Assembly: GCF_000429085.1 (NCBI RefSeq)
Contig: NZ_AUBE01000021.1
Location: 60,520 to 124,519, forward strand
Reading direction: 5' to 3'
Origin: Streptomyces flavidovirens DSM 40150
GTDB taxonomy: Bacteria > Actinomycetota > Actinomycetes > Streptomycetales > Streptomycetaceae
Length of the DNA: 64,000 nucleotides
Part shown: piece by piece, positions 42,279-50,973 of the stretch
Layout of the letters: every line of letters begins with the position of its first letter
Numbering within the stretch: position 1 is the first letter of the stretch
Notes under the pieces: generated by a model
Databases searched by the model: none
What the model was told of the DNA's origin: nothing
The model's input: the letters and a program-made list of their open reading frames with translations, nothing else
Position numbers and translations under genes: made by a program

Positions 42279-43519
42279 AGCGGCTGTTCGGTGCGCGGGC
42301 CCGGCTGCGCTGGATCCATCTGATCCTCGGCGGCGCCCTGTCGATGCCGTACTTCCTCCTCGGCAGCGTCTTCGTCGGCCCGTTCATCGGCAACCAGAAC
42401 GTCTTCACCTCGGCCGCCCTGCAGTTCGGCGCCTTCGGCGTCGCGTTGCCGATCGCCGCCCTCACCGCGTTCTTCCCCCTCGTGAGGCCCTTGTCGGTGG
42501 GCGCGGTACGGGCGCTCTGCGGGGTGCCCCGCGGGCGGCTGGCCGACGGGCCCGCCGGGTCCGGGCCGGCGCGGGTGCGGACCGCGGCCTGGTTCACGCT
42601 GCATCTCGGGCTCGGTGGCGTCATCAGCGGTATGACGCTCGCGGTGCCGCCGTTCGCGGTGACACTGATCGTCCTGCCGCTGCTGACGTGGCTGCGCGAC
42701 ACCCCGCTCGGGTTGCCCGAGGTCTTCGACCACACATGGGCGCTGGCGCTCGCCCCGGTCGCGGGGGTTGCCATGCTGGTGGCGCTGGCGGCGTGCGCGG
42801 CACTGGCCGGGGCTCTGCTGGCCCGCTGCGCGCCGGTGCTGCTCGGCCCGACACCGGCCGACCGGCTGGCGGCGGCGGAGCGGCGGGCCGCGGATCTCGC
42901 CGTACGCAACCGGCTGGCCCGCGAGCTGCACGACTCGGTGGGGCACGCGCTGAGTGCGGTCACCCTTCAGGCGGGGGCGGCGCGCAGGGTGCTGGACAGC
43001 GATGTGGAGTTCGTACGGGAGGCACTGACGGCCATCGAGGAGACGACGCGGCGCACGGTGGGCGAACTGGACACGGTCCTGGGTCTGTTGCGCCAGGGAG
43101 ATGATGCGGGCGGCGACCTGCCGGGGCTCACACTCGACGTACTGGACGATCTGCTGGCCAGCAGCGGCGTGGAGGTGGCGTACACGCAGGACGGCGATCC
43201 GGCCGCCCGGGCCCCCGAAGCGGTGTCCCGCGAGGCGTACCGCATCGTTCAGGAAGGGCTCAGCAACGCCCTTCGGCACGGCGGCGCCGCACCGGTGTCG
43301 CTCCGGATCGCCCTGCGCGGCGAGGAGTTGGAGATCGTGATGGAGAACCCGCTGCCCGACAGGGCCCCGGTGGTACGGCCCGGCGGCGGCCGGGGTCTGC
43401 GGGGCACAGCCGAACGGGCCAACCTGCTCGGCGGCCACGCCGAAGCCGGTCCGCACGGCGACAGGTGGCGGCTCACGGTCCGCCTTCCGGTCGGTGGCGA
43501 CACCGGAGACGGGCGATGA
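42275..43519 (+). CDS. Sensor histidine kinase (HisKA_3/NarL-type)
   Basis: Protein of 414 residues. Four to five transmembrane helices occupy about residues 10-190. The HisKA_3 dimerisation box with the phospho-accepting His is RNRLARELHDSVGHALSAVT near residue 215. The N box EGLSNALRHG and G box GGGRGLRGTAERANLLGG give the ATPase domain. GTG start overlaps the previous gene; the stop overlaps the response-regulator start (ATGA). The signal is unknown. Confidence 0.93.
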   Translation: MKRLFGARARLRWIHLILGGALSMPYFLLGSVFVGPFIGNQNVFTSAALQFGAFGVALPIAALTAFFPLVRPLSVGAVRALCGVPRGRLADGPAGSGPARVRTAAWFTLHLGLGGVISGMTLAVPPFAVTLIVLPLLTWLRDTPLGLPEVFDHTWALALAPVAGVAMLVALAACAALAGALLARCAPVLLGPTPADRLAAAERRAADLAVRNRLARELHDSVGHALSAVTLQAGAARRVLDSDVEFVREALTAIEETTRRTVGELDTVLGLLRQGDDAGGDLPGLTLDVLDDLLASSGVEVAYTQDGDPAARAPEAVSREAYRIVQEGLSNALRHGGAAPVSLRIALRGEELEIVMENPLPDRAPVVRPGGGRGLRGTAERANLLGGHAEAGPHGDRWRLTVRLPVGGDTGDGR

Positions 43520-44178
43520 GCGCGCCGCCGGTCAGGGTCGTGCTCGCCGACGACGAGCGCATGGTCCGCACCGCGCTGCGCGTCATCCTCGACGCCGAGC
43601 CCGGCCTGGAGGTCGTGGGTGAGGCGGCGACCGGCGCCCAGGCCGTGTCGGTGGTGCGTGAGCTGCGGCCCGACGTGGTGCTGATGGACGTACGCATGCC
43701 GGAGATCGACGGAATCCGGGCCACGGAGCAGATCCTCAGTGGTATGGAGACGCCCCCGCGTATCGTCGTCGTCACCACCTTCGAGAACGACTCCTATGTG
43801 TACGAGGCGCTGCGCGTCGGCGCCGCGGGCTTCCTGCTCAAGCGCGCGGCCGCCGAGGACCTGGTCCAGGCGGTGCGGCTGGTCGCGCGCAGCGACTGCC
43901 TTCTCTTCCCGTCCGCGGTGCGCGCTCTGGCCGCCGAGCACGCCAGGCGGCAGCCCGCCCCGCCGCCCCCGTGGGCGGCGCGGCTGACCGAGCGGGAGGC
44001 GGAGGTGCTGCGGCTGATGGCGACGGGCCTGACGAACGCGGAGATAGCGGACCGGCTGCGGGTGGGCTCGGCGACCGCGAAGAGCCATGTGGCGGCGGTG
44101 CTGGCGAAGACGGACGTGCGGGACCGTACACAGGCGGTGATCGCGGCGTACGAGTCGGGCTTCATCACGCCGCGCTGA
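43516..44178 (+). CDS. LuxR/NarL-family response regulator
   Basis: Protein of 220 residues. The receiver domain has the acidic pair in VVLADDERMV, the phosphorylated Asp in VVLMDVRMPEIDG (about residue 58) and the Lys in FLLKRAAAEDL. The C-terminal LuxR helix-turn-helix is LTEREAEVLRLMATGLTNAEIADRL. It is the direct partner of the kinase encoded just upstream. Its targets are not visible; the penicillin-binding protein gene 104 bp downstream is one candidate. Confidence 0.94.
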   Translation: MSAPPVRVVLADDERMVRTALRVILDAEPGLEVVGEAATGAQAVSVVRELRPDVVLMDVRMPEIDGIRATEQILSGMETPPRIVVVTTFENDSYVYEALRVGAAGFLLKRAAAEDLVQAVRLVARSDCLLFPSAVRALAAEHARRQPAPPPPWAARLTEREAEVLRLMATGLTNAEIADRLRVGSATAKSHVAAVLAKTDVRDRTQAVIAAYESGFITPR

Positions 44179-44282
44179 GCGGGCCGGGACGAGGATTCAG
44201 AGAGGAAGCTTCAGATGAGGATTCTCTGAGAAGCGTGGCACAGGGGAACGCGACCGGCCGCCGCGTTCGTCTCCCGTACGGG

Positions 44283-45743
44283 ATGAACAAAACGATCAGG
44301 CACGCTGCGGTCTTCTGCCTGCTGATGGTGCTCGCCCTGCTGGTGCGGGTCACCTGGGTGCAGGCATACCAGGGCCGGGCCCTCGCAGACGACAAGCACA
44401 ACCGGCGGAACGTCATCGCGCAGTACGCGCAGCCGCTCGGGAACATCATCGTGGCCGGTTCGCCGGTCACCGGATCGAAGAAGACGGAGGGGAGCGATCT
44501 TGAGTACAAGCGGACCTACACGGACGGTGAGCTCTATTCGGCCGTCACCGGCTACAGCTCACAGGCGTACGGAGCCACTCAGCTCGAAGGCATCTACAGC
44601 GGCGTCCTCGACGGGACCGACAGTCGGCTGAAGAACCCGGCCGACATCGTCATGGGCAAGCAGAGCGCCCCCGGCGACGTCGTGACGACCATCGACCCCG
44701 CCGTGCAGAAGGCGGCGTACGAGGCACTGGGCGACAAGAAGGGCGCCGCGGTCGCGATCGACCCGAAGAGCGGGCAGATCCTGGGCCTGGTCTCCACACC
44801 TTCGTACGATCCGTCAAAGATCAGCGGCACGACGGACGGCGACGCCTGGCAGGCGCTGACCGGCGACAAGGACAAGCCGATGGTCAACCGGGCGCTGCGG
44901 CAGCCGCTGCCGCCGGGCTCGACGTTCAAGCTGGTGGTCGCCGCGGCGGCGCTGGAGGACGGACGCTACGGGTCGGTCGACGAGCGGACGGACAGCCCGA
45001 ACCCGTACACGCTGCCCGGCACGCGGACGGTCCTCAGGAACGAGAACGCGTCCGCGCCCTGCGAGGACGCGACACTGCGCACCGCGCTGAAGTACTCCTG
45101 CAACAACGTTTTCGGCAGGCTGGCCGTCGACCTCGGCCAGGACAAGGTCAAGGCGATGGCGGAGAAGTTCGGCTTCAACACCGAGAAGCTCGATGTGCCG
45201 GTGCGTGCCTCGCAGAGCGTGTACCCGTCCGGCATGGACAAGGCGCAGACGGCCCTGACGGGTATCGGCCAATTCGATGTGACGGCCACCCCGCTCCAGA
45301 TGGCGATGGTCTCGGCGGCCCTGGCCAACGGCGGCGAGCTCGCGTCGCCGCACATGGTCTCGAAGGTGACGGACGCCGGTGGCGACACCCTGGAAGACCT
45401 CGCGGACCGCGGTGACGCGGGCGGCGAGCGGGTCGTCTCGTCCTCCACCGCCGAGCAGTTGCGGAGCGCGATGGTCACGGTCGTCGAGGAGGGCACGGGG
45501 ACGAACGCGCGGATCGGCGGCGTCGAGGTGGGCGGCAAGACGGGCACCGCGCAGCACGGCGTGGCCAACAGCAAGACGCCGTTCGCCTGGTTCACGTCGT
45601 ACGCGAAGGACAAGTCGACGGGCAAGGAGGTGGCGGTCGCGGTCGTCGTCGAGGACTCGGGCGCGGCGCGCTCGGAGGTCAGCGGCAACGGCCTGGCGGC
45701 GCCCATCGCCGAGAAGACGATGCGGGCGGCCCTCGGCCGCTGA
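44283..45743 (+). CDS. Class B penicillin-binding protein (PBP2/PbpA-type transpeptidase)
   Basis: Protein of 486 residues. An N-terminal membrane anchor (about 9-27) precedes a short pedestal domain and the transpeptidase domain. Catalytic motifs are Ser213-x-x-Lys216 in PGSTFKLV, Ser272-Cys-Asn274 in YSCNNVFG, and Lys419-Thr-Gly in GGKTGTAQHG. All are intact, so it should be an active DD-transpeptidase that binds beta-lactams. It resembles streptomycete PbpA proteins but has no ftsW/rodA partner next to it. The ribosome site before ATG is poor. It follows a two-component system and ends at a strong terminator. Confidence 0.93.
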   Translation: MNKTIRHAAVFCLLMVLALLVRVTWVQAYQGRALADDKHNRRNVIAQYAQPLGNIIVAGSPVTGSKKTEGSDLEYKRTYTDGELYSAVTGYSSQAYGATQLEGIYSGVLDGTDSRLKNPADIVMGKQSAPGDVVTTIDPAVQKAAYEALGDKKGAAVAIDPKSGQILGLVSTPSYDPSKISGTTDGDAWQALTGDKDKPMVNRALRQPLPPGSTFKLVVAAAALEDGRYGSVDERTDSPNPYTLPGTRTVLRNENASAPCEDATLRTALKYSCNNVFGRLAVDLGQDKVKAMAEKFGFNTEKLDVPVRASQSVYPSGMDKAQTALTGIGQFDVTATPLQMAMVSAALANGGELASPHMVSKVTDAGGDTLEDLADRGDAGGERVVSSSTAEQLRSAMVTVVEEGTGTNARIGGVEVGGKTGTAQHGVANSKTPFAWFTSYAKDKSTGKEVAVAVVVEDSGAARSEVSGNGLAAPIAEKTMRAALGR

Positions 45744-45747
45744 GGCG

Positions 45748-45782
45748 GGTGCCGGGCCGCTCGGAAGGAGCGGCCCGGCACC
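45748..45782. terminator. Terminator after the penicillin-binding protein gene
   Basis: A perfect 15-bp stem, GGTGCCGGGCCGCTC (45748-45762) with its complement at 45768-45782, around loop GGAAG, followed by TTT. It also lies at the end of the convergent peptidase gene. Confidence 0.85.
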
Positions 45783-45798
45783 TTTGGAGGGCCGGCGA

Positions 45799-47148
45799 CT
45801 ACTGCCCCGCCCACCGCTTGACGGTCGCCTCGGCCTTCGCCCGCTCGGCGGGCGTCAGCTTGGAGATGAGCGCACCGTGGTTGGTGTCCGGCGCGACGTA
45901 GAGGTGCGAGTCGTGCTTGCTGGGCTTGAACTGCTCGGCGCTCCACGGGTCGTTCTGCCCGTACACGAACATCATCCGCTCGCCGCGGGTCGCCACCCAG
46001 CGGTCGACGTCCTTGATGACGCGGCCGTTGTACGAGGTGCGCATGTCGGCGGGCAGCACCGAATTGGGCTGGTAGATGTCCGGGTAGTCGCGGACATCGC
46101 GCAGGTGCTTGAACTTCAGGTCCGCCCAGCCGAGCTGGGAGGCCGCCTGCCGGTAGTACGGGCCGCTGCCCTCGGCCCCGTTGCCCTGGTCCGCGTAGAT
46201 GCTCAGACCGTGGTCGAGCGACCATTTGTACAGCTCGTCGTCGGTCGCCTTCCTGGCGTCGGGGACGGCCGGGCAGTCGGTGTACGTACCGCTCTGCCAG
46301 AAGTTCCACACCTGGTCGAGCACCGAGAACTCGAAGGCGCGGTCGGCCGAGCCGAGGTACTCGAAGGTGAGGCCCTGCTCCCTGGATGTGGCCTCGAAGC
46401 GCGGCAGCATCGCCTCGCGCCGCACCAGCATTTCACGCTGTACGGCGTCCAGAGCGCTGCGGCACTCGGGTGTGCCGACCGTCTGGAAGAACCGCTCGTA
46501 GACGCTGTCGTCGCGGTTGTCCGCGTCGTTCGGGGCGACGTACGCGACGACGGCGTCCAGGTCGCCGGGGTAGAAGCGCTCGTGGTAGACCTGCGTCATT
46601 CCGCCCTTGCTCGCGCCGGTGCCGAGCCACTTCGCCCGGTAGATGCTCTTGAGAGCCTGGACGATCGCGTGCTCGTCGCTCGCCTGCTGCCAGACGTTCA
46701 GGTCGTCCCAGTCGACGTCGGCGGGGCGCGAGGTGTTGAAGTAGCGGTGCTCCACGCTGACCTGGTTCGCGCCGAGCAGCGTGGTGATCTCGCGGGTGCC
46801 CGAGGAGAGCCCGTATCCGCCGGTGTAGTGCACGACCGGCGCCGTCTCGGTCTTGTGCCAGAGCGTGAATCTCTGCTGGAAGGTGGCGCTGTCGGGGTCG
46901 CGGTGGTCGACGGGCTGAGTCAGCGTCAGGGTGTAGAAGGGGAATCCGCCCTTGTCGGCCACCGAAACGACCGTCAGGCCAGGGATGCGCTCCAGCTTTT
47001 CGCGGATGTCACCCGCTGCGGACGCGTCGGAAAGGGCGCCGGTCTCGCCACGGACCGGTTCGGCGGCGAGTGCGGGTGAAGAAGCCAGCAGGCCGGTTGC
47101 CGTTATGAGGCCGGCACAGAGCAGAGAAGGCAGAGCCTTGGTGCGCAC
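45799..47148 (-). CDS. Secreted S37-type (PS-10) prolyl tri/tetrapeptidyl aminopeptidase
   Basis: Protein of 449 residues. A Sec signal peptide (about 1-29, cleavage near ALAAEP) is followed by an alpha/beta-hydrolase peptidase domain. Ser180 lies in WLGTGASKGGMT, the catalytic Asp in VYGQNDPWSAEQ and the His in PDTNHGALIS. HRYFNTSRPADVDWDDL is characteristic of the family, which removes tri- or tetrapeptides from secreted proteins. GTG start with GAGGGG nine bases upstream. Confidence 0.9.
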   Translation of the reverse strand: MRTKALPSLLCAGLITATGLLASSPALAAEPVRGETGALSDASAAGDIREKLERIPGLTVVSVADKGGFPFYTLTLTQPVDHRDPDSATFQQRFTLWHKTETAPVVHYTGGYGLSSGTREITTLLGANQVSVEHRYFNTSRPADVDWDDLNVWQQASDEHAIVQALKSIYRAKWLGTGASKGGMTQVYHERFYPGDLDAVVAYVAPNDADNRDDSVYERFFQTVGTPECRSALDAVQREMLVRREAMLPRFEATSREQGLTFEYLGSADRAFEFSVLDQVWNFWQSGTYTDCPAVPDARKATDDELYKWSLDHGLSIYADQGNGAEGSGPYYRQAASQLGWADLKFKHLRDVRDYPDIYQPNSVLPADMRTSYNGRVIKDVDRWVATRGERMMFVYGQNDPWSAEQFKPSKHDSHLYVAPDTNHGALISKLTPAERAKAEATVKRWAGQ

Positions 47149-47277
47149 GCTGTAGTCCCCTCGGTCGGAGGTGATGCGATGGATGCGACGGGCCGCATGG
47201 TATGCGCTTTCGTACTGTGATCGGCCTCACTCCGGATCATTGGATTTCATGTCAACCGGATAAGCGGCTGCGGGCGT

Positions 47278-47811
47278 ATGCCTGGTGAGACCGAAGAGAT
47301 CCAGGAGTGGTTGTTGACCGTCGAGGAGTTTGAAGAGTTCTACGCGCATACGGCGTCCCGCCTCATCGGGCAGCTGTATGTGATGCTCGGCGATCTGCAC
47401 GAGGCTCAGGACGTCGTACAGGAGGCCTTCGTCCGGGGCTGGAGCCGGCGGCGTCAGCTCGACGGCGGCGGCGAACCCGAGGCATGGATCCGCACCGTGG
47501 CCTGGCGGCTGGCGGTGAGCAGGTGGCGGGTGCACCGCCGCGCCGCGGACGCCTGGCAGCGGCGAGGCAGCCCGCCGGCCGATCCGGGACCGGGGCCCGA
47601 ACACGTCGCGCTCGTGTCGGCGCTGCGCGAACTGCCGCCCAGACAGCGGCGCACGGTGACGCTGCACTACCTGTGCGACCTGACGGTCGTCCAGATCGCC
47701 GCCGAGACCGGCCTGTCCACCGGCACCGTCAAGACGGACCTGGCCCGGGGCCGGGCAGCTCTCTCCCACCTTCTGCAGGACCCGCGCGCTGAGGAGGCCT
47801 ACGGTGCCTGA
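47278..47811 (+). CDS. ECF-like RNA polymerase sigma factor (SigE-family branch)
   Basis: Protein of 177 residues. Region 2 (LYVMLGDLHEAQDVVQEAFVRGWSRR) and region 4 (LRELPPRQRRTVTLHYLCDLTVVQIAAETGLSTGTVKTDLARGRAAL) are clear. The spacing fits a small group IV sigma factor. Its GTG-started neighbour overlaps its 3' end by eight bases, so the pair is translationally coupled. No zinc anti-sigma motif is seen in that neighbour. Confidence 0.9.
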   Translation: MPGETEEIQEWLLTVEEFEEFYAHTASRLIGQLYVMLGDLHEAQDVVQEAFVRGWSRRRQLDGGGEPEAWIRTVAWRLAVSRWRVHRRAADAWQRRGSPPADPGPGPEHVALVSALRELPPRQRRTVTLHYLCDLTVVQIAAETGLSTGTVKTDLARGRAALSHLLQDPRAEEAYGA

Positions 47812-48238
47812 GCCCCACGACTCTTTGAGGAACGCGTTCAAGGACGCGGCCGAGGCCGGACAGGCCCGCGCGCGGCCCGTGCCCGCCTCGGTGATCTCCG
47901 AGCGCGGCAGCCGACGCCACCGGCGGCGCCTTGCCGTGGTGGCGGCCACAGCGTGCCTGGCCTTCGCCGGCACGGGCGCCGCGGCGGTGACGGCGCTGCT
48001 GCCGGGCAGCGACCCGGACACCGGCGTCCCCGCTTCCACCCCGTCCGGCTTTCCGTCCGTACTGCCGTCCTCCTCGCCCCTCCCTTCCTTCTCGTCGTCT
48101 CCTACGCGCACCACTCCCCCGGCGTCCTCGCCGCCGCCCGGACTGGCGACCGGGTCACCGACGGGGACACCGCCAAGCAGCCCGCCGAGTACGGCGCCGG
48201 AGCAGCCGCTGAACAGCTCGCCACCCCCCACGGGCTGA
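47804..48238 (+). CDS. Single-pass membrane protein coupled to the sigma factor
   Basis: Protein of 144 residues. A hydrophilic N-terminal region of about 45 residues (SLRNAFKDAAEAG, then a basic RGSRRHRRR stop) leads into one transmembrane helix (about 46-68). An extracellular Ser/Thr/Pro-rich tail of about 75 residues follows. The topology and the eight-base overlap with the sigma gene are those of an anti-sigma factor or its modulator, but no HxxxCxxC motif exists. I would call it a putative sigma regulator only on context. Confidence 0.7.
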   Translation: MPEPHDSLRNAFKDAAEAGQARARPVPASVISERGSRRHRRRLAVVAATACLAFAGTGAAAVTALLPGSDPDTGVPASTPSGFPSVLPSSSPLPSFSSSPTRTTPPASSPPPGLATGSPTGTPPSSPPSTAPEQPLNSSPPPTG

Positions 48239-48356
48239 CCCGCACGAAGCCCTGCCGACCACCTCCCCCTGCCCGCCACATCGCCGGGGGCCGATCCCGC
48301 ATGCCTCGATCGCGGGCCCGGCCGCCCTGCCCGATGTCCGCACCAGGAGTACGACC

Positions 48357-49661
48357 ATGGCCACCGCGACCCCGATGCGGCCCCCCGCACAGCCCGCCCG
48401 TACTCCCCCCGTGCCGGGTAGCACCACAGCCACCGGCCCCGGCACCTCCGGGCGCCGGGGCGGGTTCGGTCGCCGGCTCGGTCGTCGGCTCGGTCGTCGG
48501 CTCGGGCTCGGGCTCGGGCTCGACGACCGGAACGTCCTGCTGCTGTACGTGCTCACCCGTGCCGGCATCTGGACCACCGCCTACTGCACGCGGTGGCTGT
48601 TCGCCGGAGACCGCAAGGCCCGCGACGTACCGCCCGCACTGTCCTCGTGGGGCCAGTGGGACTGGTGGCACTACCTGCACATAGCGCGGGAAGGTTACTT
48701 CCCCGGCGGTGCCGGCCCCTGGACGGACGACTGGGACAACAGGGAGGCCTTCTTCCCCGGCTTCCCTCTCGTCCTGCGCGCCGTGCACGTCGTGATCCCC
48801 GACTGGACCGTCGCCGGCCTGCTGATCTCCTTCGTATCCGGGGCCGTCGCCGTCCTGGCCCTCGCCCGTATCGCCCGCCTCCACCTGCCCGCCGCCAGCG
48901 GCCCGCCCGCCGCCGGCGGCGCCCTTGGGCAGCGCGCCGTGCTCTTCTTCCTGCTCTCGCCGTGCGCGGTGTTCCTGGCCGCCGGCTACACCGAGTCGCT
49001 CTTCCTCGCCCTCGCCCTGCCCGCCTGGCTCGCCGCCCGGCGCCGCAACTGGCCGCTCGCGGGCATCCTGGCCTGCCTGGCCACCGGCGTCCGGGTCAGC
49101 GGACTCTTCCTCGCGGCGGCGATCGCGGTCCACTTCCTCGTCGCCACAGACCTCCGCAAGCAGTGGTGTTCGCTTCCGTGGATCGCGCTCCCGGCGCTGC
49201 CCGCAGGCCTCTATACGTGGTTCCTGCACGCGCACACCGGCGACTGGATGGCCTGGAACCACGCCCAGGAACGCGGCTGGTACCGGAACTTCCACGCCCC
49301 CTGGGAGGCGTGGCAGCACACCTGGAAGGCCGCCTTCGCGCACACCCAGTCCACCGGTTACGCCGTCATGTTCCAGGCCGAGCTCGTCACCATGGCCGTC
49401 GGACTGCTCCTGCTCGGCGTGCTGCTGAGAGGGCGCAGGTGGCCGGAGGCCGTGTACATCGGGCTCAGCCTGTGGGCCCTCGGCACGTCGTACTGGTACA
49501 CGTCCATTCCGCGCGCCACGCTCCTGTGGTGGCCGATGTGGGTGCTGCTCGCCGCGTGGAGCCTGCGCCGTCCCTGGGTGAAGAGCGCGTACGTGTGCGT
49601 GGTCGCGCCCCTGTCGACCATCCTCGCCGTCACCTTCCTGTCGGGACGCTGGGCAGGCTGA
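48357..49661 (+). CDS. PIG-V-like/GT-C membrane mannosyltransferase
   Basis: Protein of 434 residues with about ten membrane helices. The first lumenal loop has WGQWDWWHYLHIAREGY, a GT-C type acidic motif, and NREAFFPGFPLVLRAV follows, as in bacterial PIG-V-related mannosyltransferases. These use polyprenyl-phosphate mannose to glycosylate proteins or lipids outside the membrane. The cytosolic N-terminus is odd: a Pro/Thr-rich stretch, then three GRRL units and a GLGLGL run from DNA repeats. AGGAG is seven bases before ATG. The last 32 bp overlap the convergent MFS gene. Confidence 0.85.
   Translation: MATATPMRPPAQPARTPPVPGSTTATGPGTSGRRGGFGRRLGRRLGRRLGLGLGLDDRNVLLLYVLTRAGIWTTAYCTRWLFAGDRKARDVPPALSSWGQWDWWHYLHIAREGYFPGGAGPWTDDWDNREAFFPGFPLVLRAVHVVIPDWTVAGLLISFVSGAVAVLALARIARLHLPAASGPPAAGGALGQRAVLFFLLSPCAVFLAAGYTESLFLALALPAWLAARRRNWPLAGILACLATGVRVSGLFLAAAIAVHFLVATDLRKQWCSLPWIALPALPAGLYTWFLHAHTGDWMAWNHAQERGWYRNFHAPWEAWQHTWKAAFAHTQSTGYAVMFQAELVTMAVGLLLLGVLLRGRRWPEAVYIGLSLWALGTSYWYTSIPRATLLWWPMWVLLAAWSLRRPWVKSAYVCVVAPLSTILAVTFLSGRWAG
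48468..48521 (+). repeat. In-frame tandem repeats in the mannosyltransferase N-terminus
   Basis: Three 12-bp units (GGTCGCCGGCTC, then GGTCGTCGGCTC twice, 48468-48503) are followed by three GGGCTC units (48504-48521). They encode GRRL copies and a Gly-Leu run. Unit lengths keep frame, so copy-number change would lengthen the cytosolic tail without breaking the gene. Confidence 0.85.
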
Positions 49662-50844
49662 CAGCCGGCAGGACAGCGTCCGGGACCGACCGTGAAGCGC
49701 GCCGCGCGAGCGACGCCGCCCAGGCCGTCGCCGCGACGCCGAGCGCTCCGACTCCGGCCCCGACCCACGCGACCGAGGTGTAGCCGAAGCCCGCGTCGAT
49801 GGCCATGCCGCCCAGCATGGGCGTGAGGGTGATGCCCACGTTGAAGGCCGAGGTGCTGACGGCCGGAACCAGCGTCGGGGCGTCCGGCGCGATCGTGAAC
49901 ACCCGTGACTGGAGCACGGGGTTGGTGACGTATCCGGCCACGCCGAGGACGAGGACCAGTACGACGGTGAGGGCCAGGTTCGGCGCGGCGAGCGCCACCG
50001 CCGCCGAGGCGAGGGTGAGGGCGCCGATGCCGAGGTAGAGGGTGCGGAGCGGGGCGCGGTCGGCCACGCGCCCGCCGATCGTCATCCCGATCAGCCCGCC
50101 CACTCCGTACAGCGACAGGACAGCCGGCACCCAGCCCTCGGGCAGCCCGCTCACGTCGGTCAGCAGCGGGGCCAGGTAGCTGAAGGTGACGATGGCGGCG
50201 CCGAAGGCCAGTACGGTCACGGCGAAGGAGACCCACAGCTCGGGACGCGCCAAACCCTTCAACTCGCGCCGGACGGACGGCACTTCGCGGTCGGCCGCGT
50301 GACCGCCCGACAGCACGGCCCGGATCGCCACCAGGCTCACGGCGGTGAAGGCCGCCACGCCCCAGAAGGCCGCGCGCCAGCCGACGTGCTGGCTCATCAG
50401 TGTCCCGGCCGGTACGCCGACGATCGTGGCCAGCGTCAGCCCGGTGGCGACGACGGAGAGCGCCCTGCCCTTGGCCGTCGCGGGCACCAGACTGACCGCG
50501 GCCGCGGCGGCCACGCTCCAGAAACCGGCGTACGCGACCGCTGTGACGATGCGGCTGGCGAACACCACGGCGTACTCCGGCACCAGGGCCGCGACCACGT
50601 GCCCGGCGATGAAGACGGCCTGGAACGCGACGAGCGCGCTGCGGCGCGGGACGCGCAGGGTGAGCACGCTCATCAGGGGCGCGCCGACGACCATGCCGAT
50701 GGCGAAGGCGGAGATGAGCAGTCCCGCGTCGGGGATGGAGACGCCGAGGTCGTCGGCCATGGTGGGCAGCAGACCGGAGAGCATGAACTCCGAGGTCCCC
50801 TGGGCGAATATGCCCAGGCCGAGTATGTAAACGGCGATTGGCAT
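49630..50844 (-). CDS. MFS transporter of the chloramphenicol/arabinose-efflux (Cmx/CmlR) type
   Basis: Membrane protein of 404 residues with about 12 helices. The start MPIAVYILGLGIFAQGTSEF and the TMADDLGVSIPDAGLLISAFAIGM stretch are characteristic of Cmx/CmlR-like efflux proteins. Loop 2-3 (SVLTLRVPRRSAL) and the later GGRVADRAPLRTL match MFS loop motifs. It may export chloramphenicol-like drugs, though the substrate is unproven. It lies 129 bp after a TetR gene on the same strand and shares a promoter motif with it. Its 3' end overlaps the convergent mannosyltransferase gene. Confidence 0.9.
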   Translation of the reverse strand: MPIAVYILGLGIFAQGTSEFMLSGLLPTMADDLGVSIPDAGLLISAFAIGMVVGAPLMSVLTLRVPRRSALVAFQAVFIAGHVVAALVPEYAVVFASRIVTAVAYAGFWSVAAAAAVSLVPATAKGRALSVVATGLTLATIVGVPAGTLMSQHVGWRAAFWGVAAFTAVSLVAIRAVLSGGHAADREVPSVRRELKGLARPELWVSFAVTVLAFGAAIVTFSYLAPLLTDVSGLPEGWVPAVLSLYGVGGLIGMTIGGRVADRAPLRTLYLGIGALTLASAAVALAAPNLALTVVLVLVLGVAGYVTNPVLQSRVFTIAPDAPTLVPAVSTSAFNVGITLTPMLGGMAIDAGFGYTSVAWVGAGVGALGVAATAWAASLARRASRSVPDAVLPAVSLPSVPTGR

Positions 50845-50891
50845 GAGTCGGTGCTCCGCTCGGGTAAGTGGGTCGGCATGTTGTTTTGTAC

Positions 50892-50913
50892 TGGGCGTTT
50901 CAAAATGAGCCCA
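50892..50913. promoter_or_regulatory. Candidate TetR operator upstream of the MFS gene
   Basis: TGGGC (50892-50896) and GCCCA (50909-50913) form an inverted repeat around an AT-rich centre. The 13-mer GGGCGTTTCAAAA (50893-50905) recurs with one change in the TetR promoter region. It lies 48 bp before the MFS start. Confidence 0.4.
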
Positions 50914-50973
50914 TGGGAAGTCCAGGCACGCGGTGGCGCGCCATGGATCACAGAGGGCCGGAGATGCCCGCCC

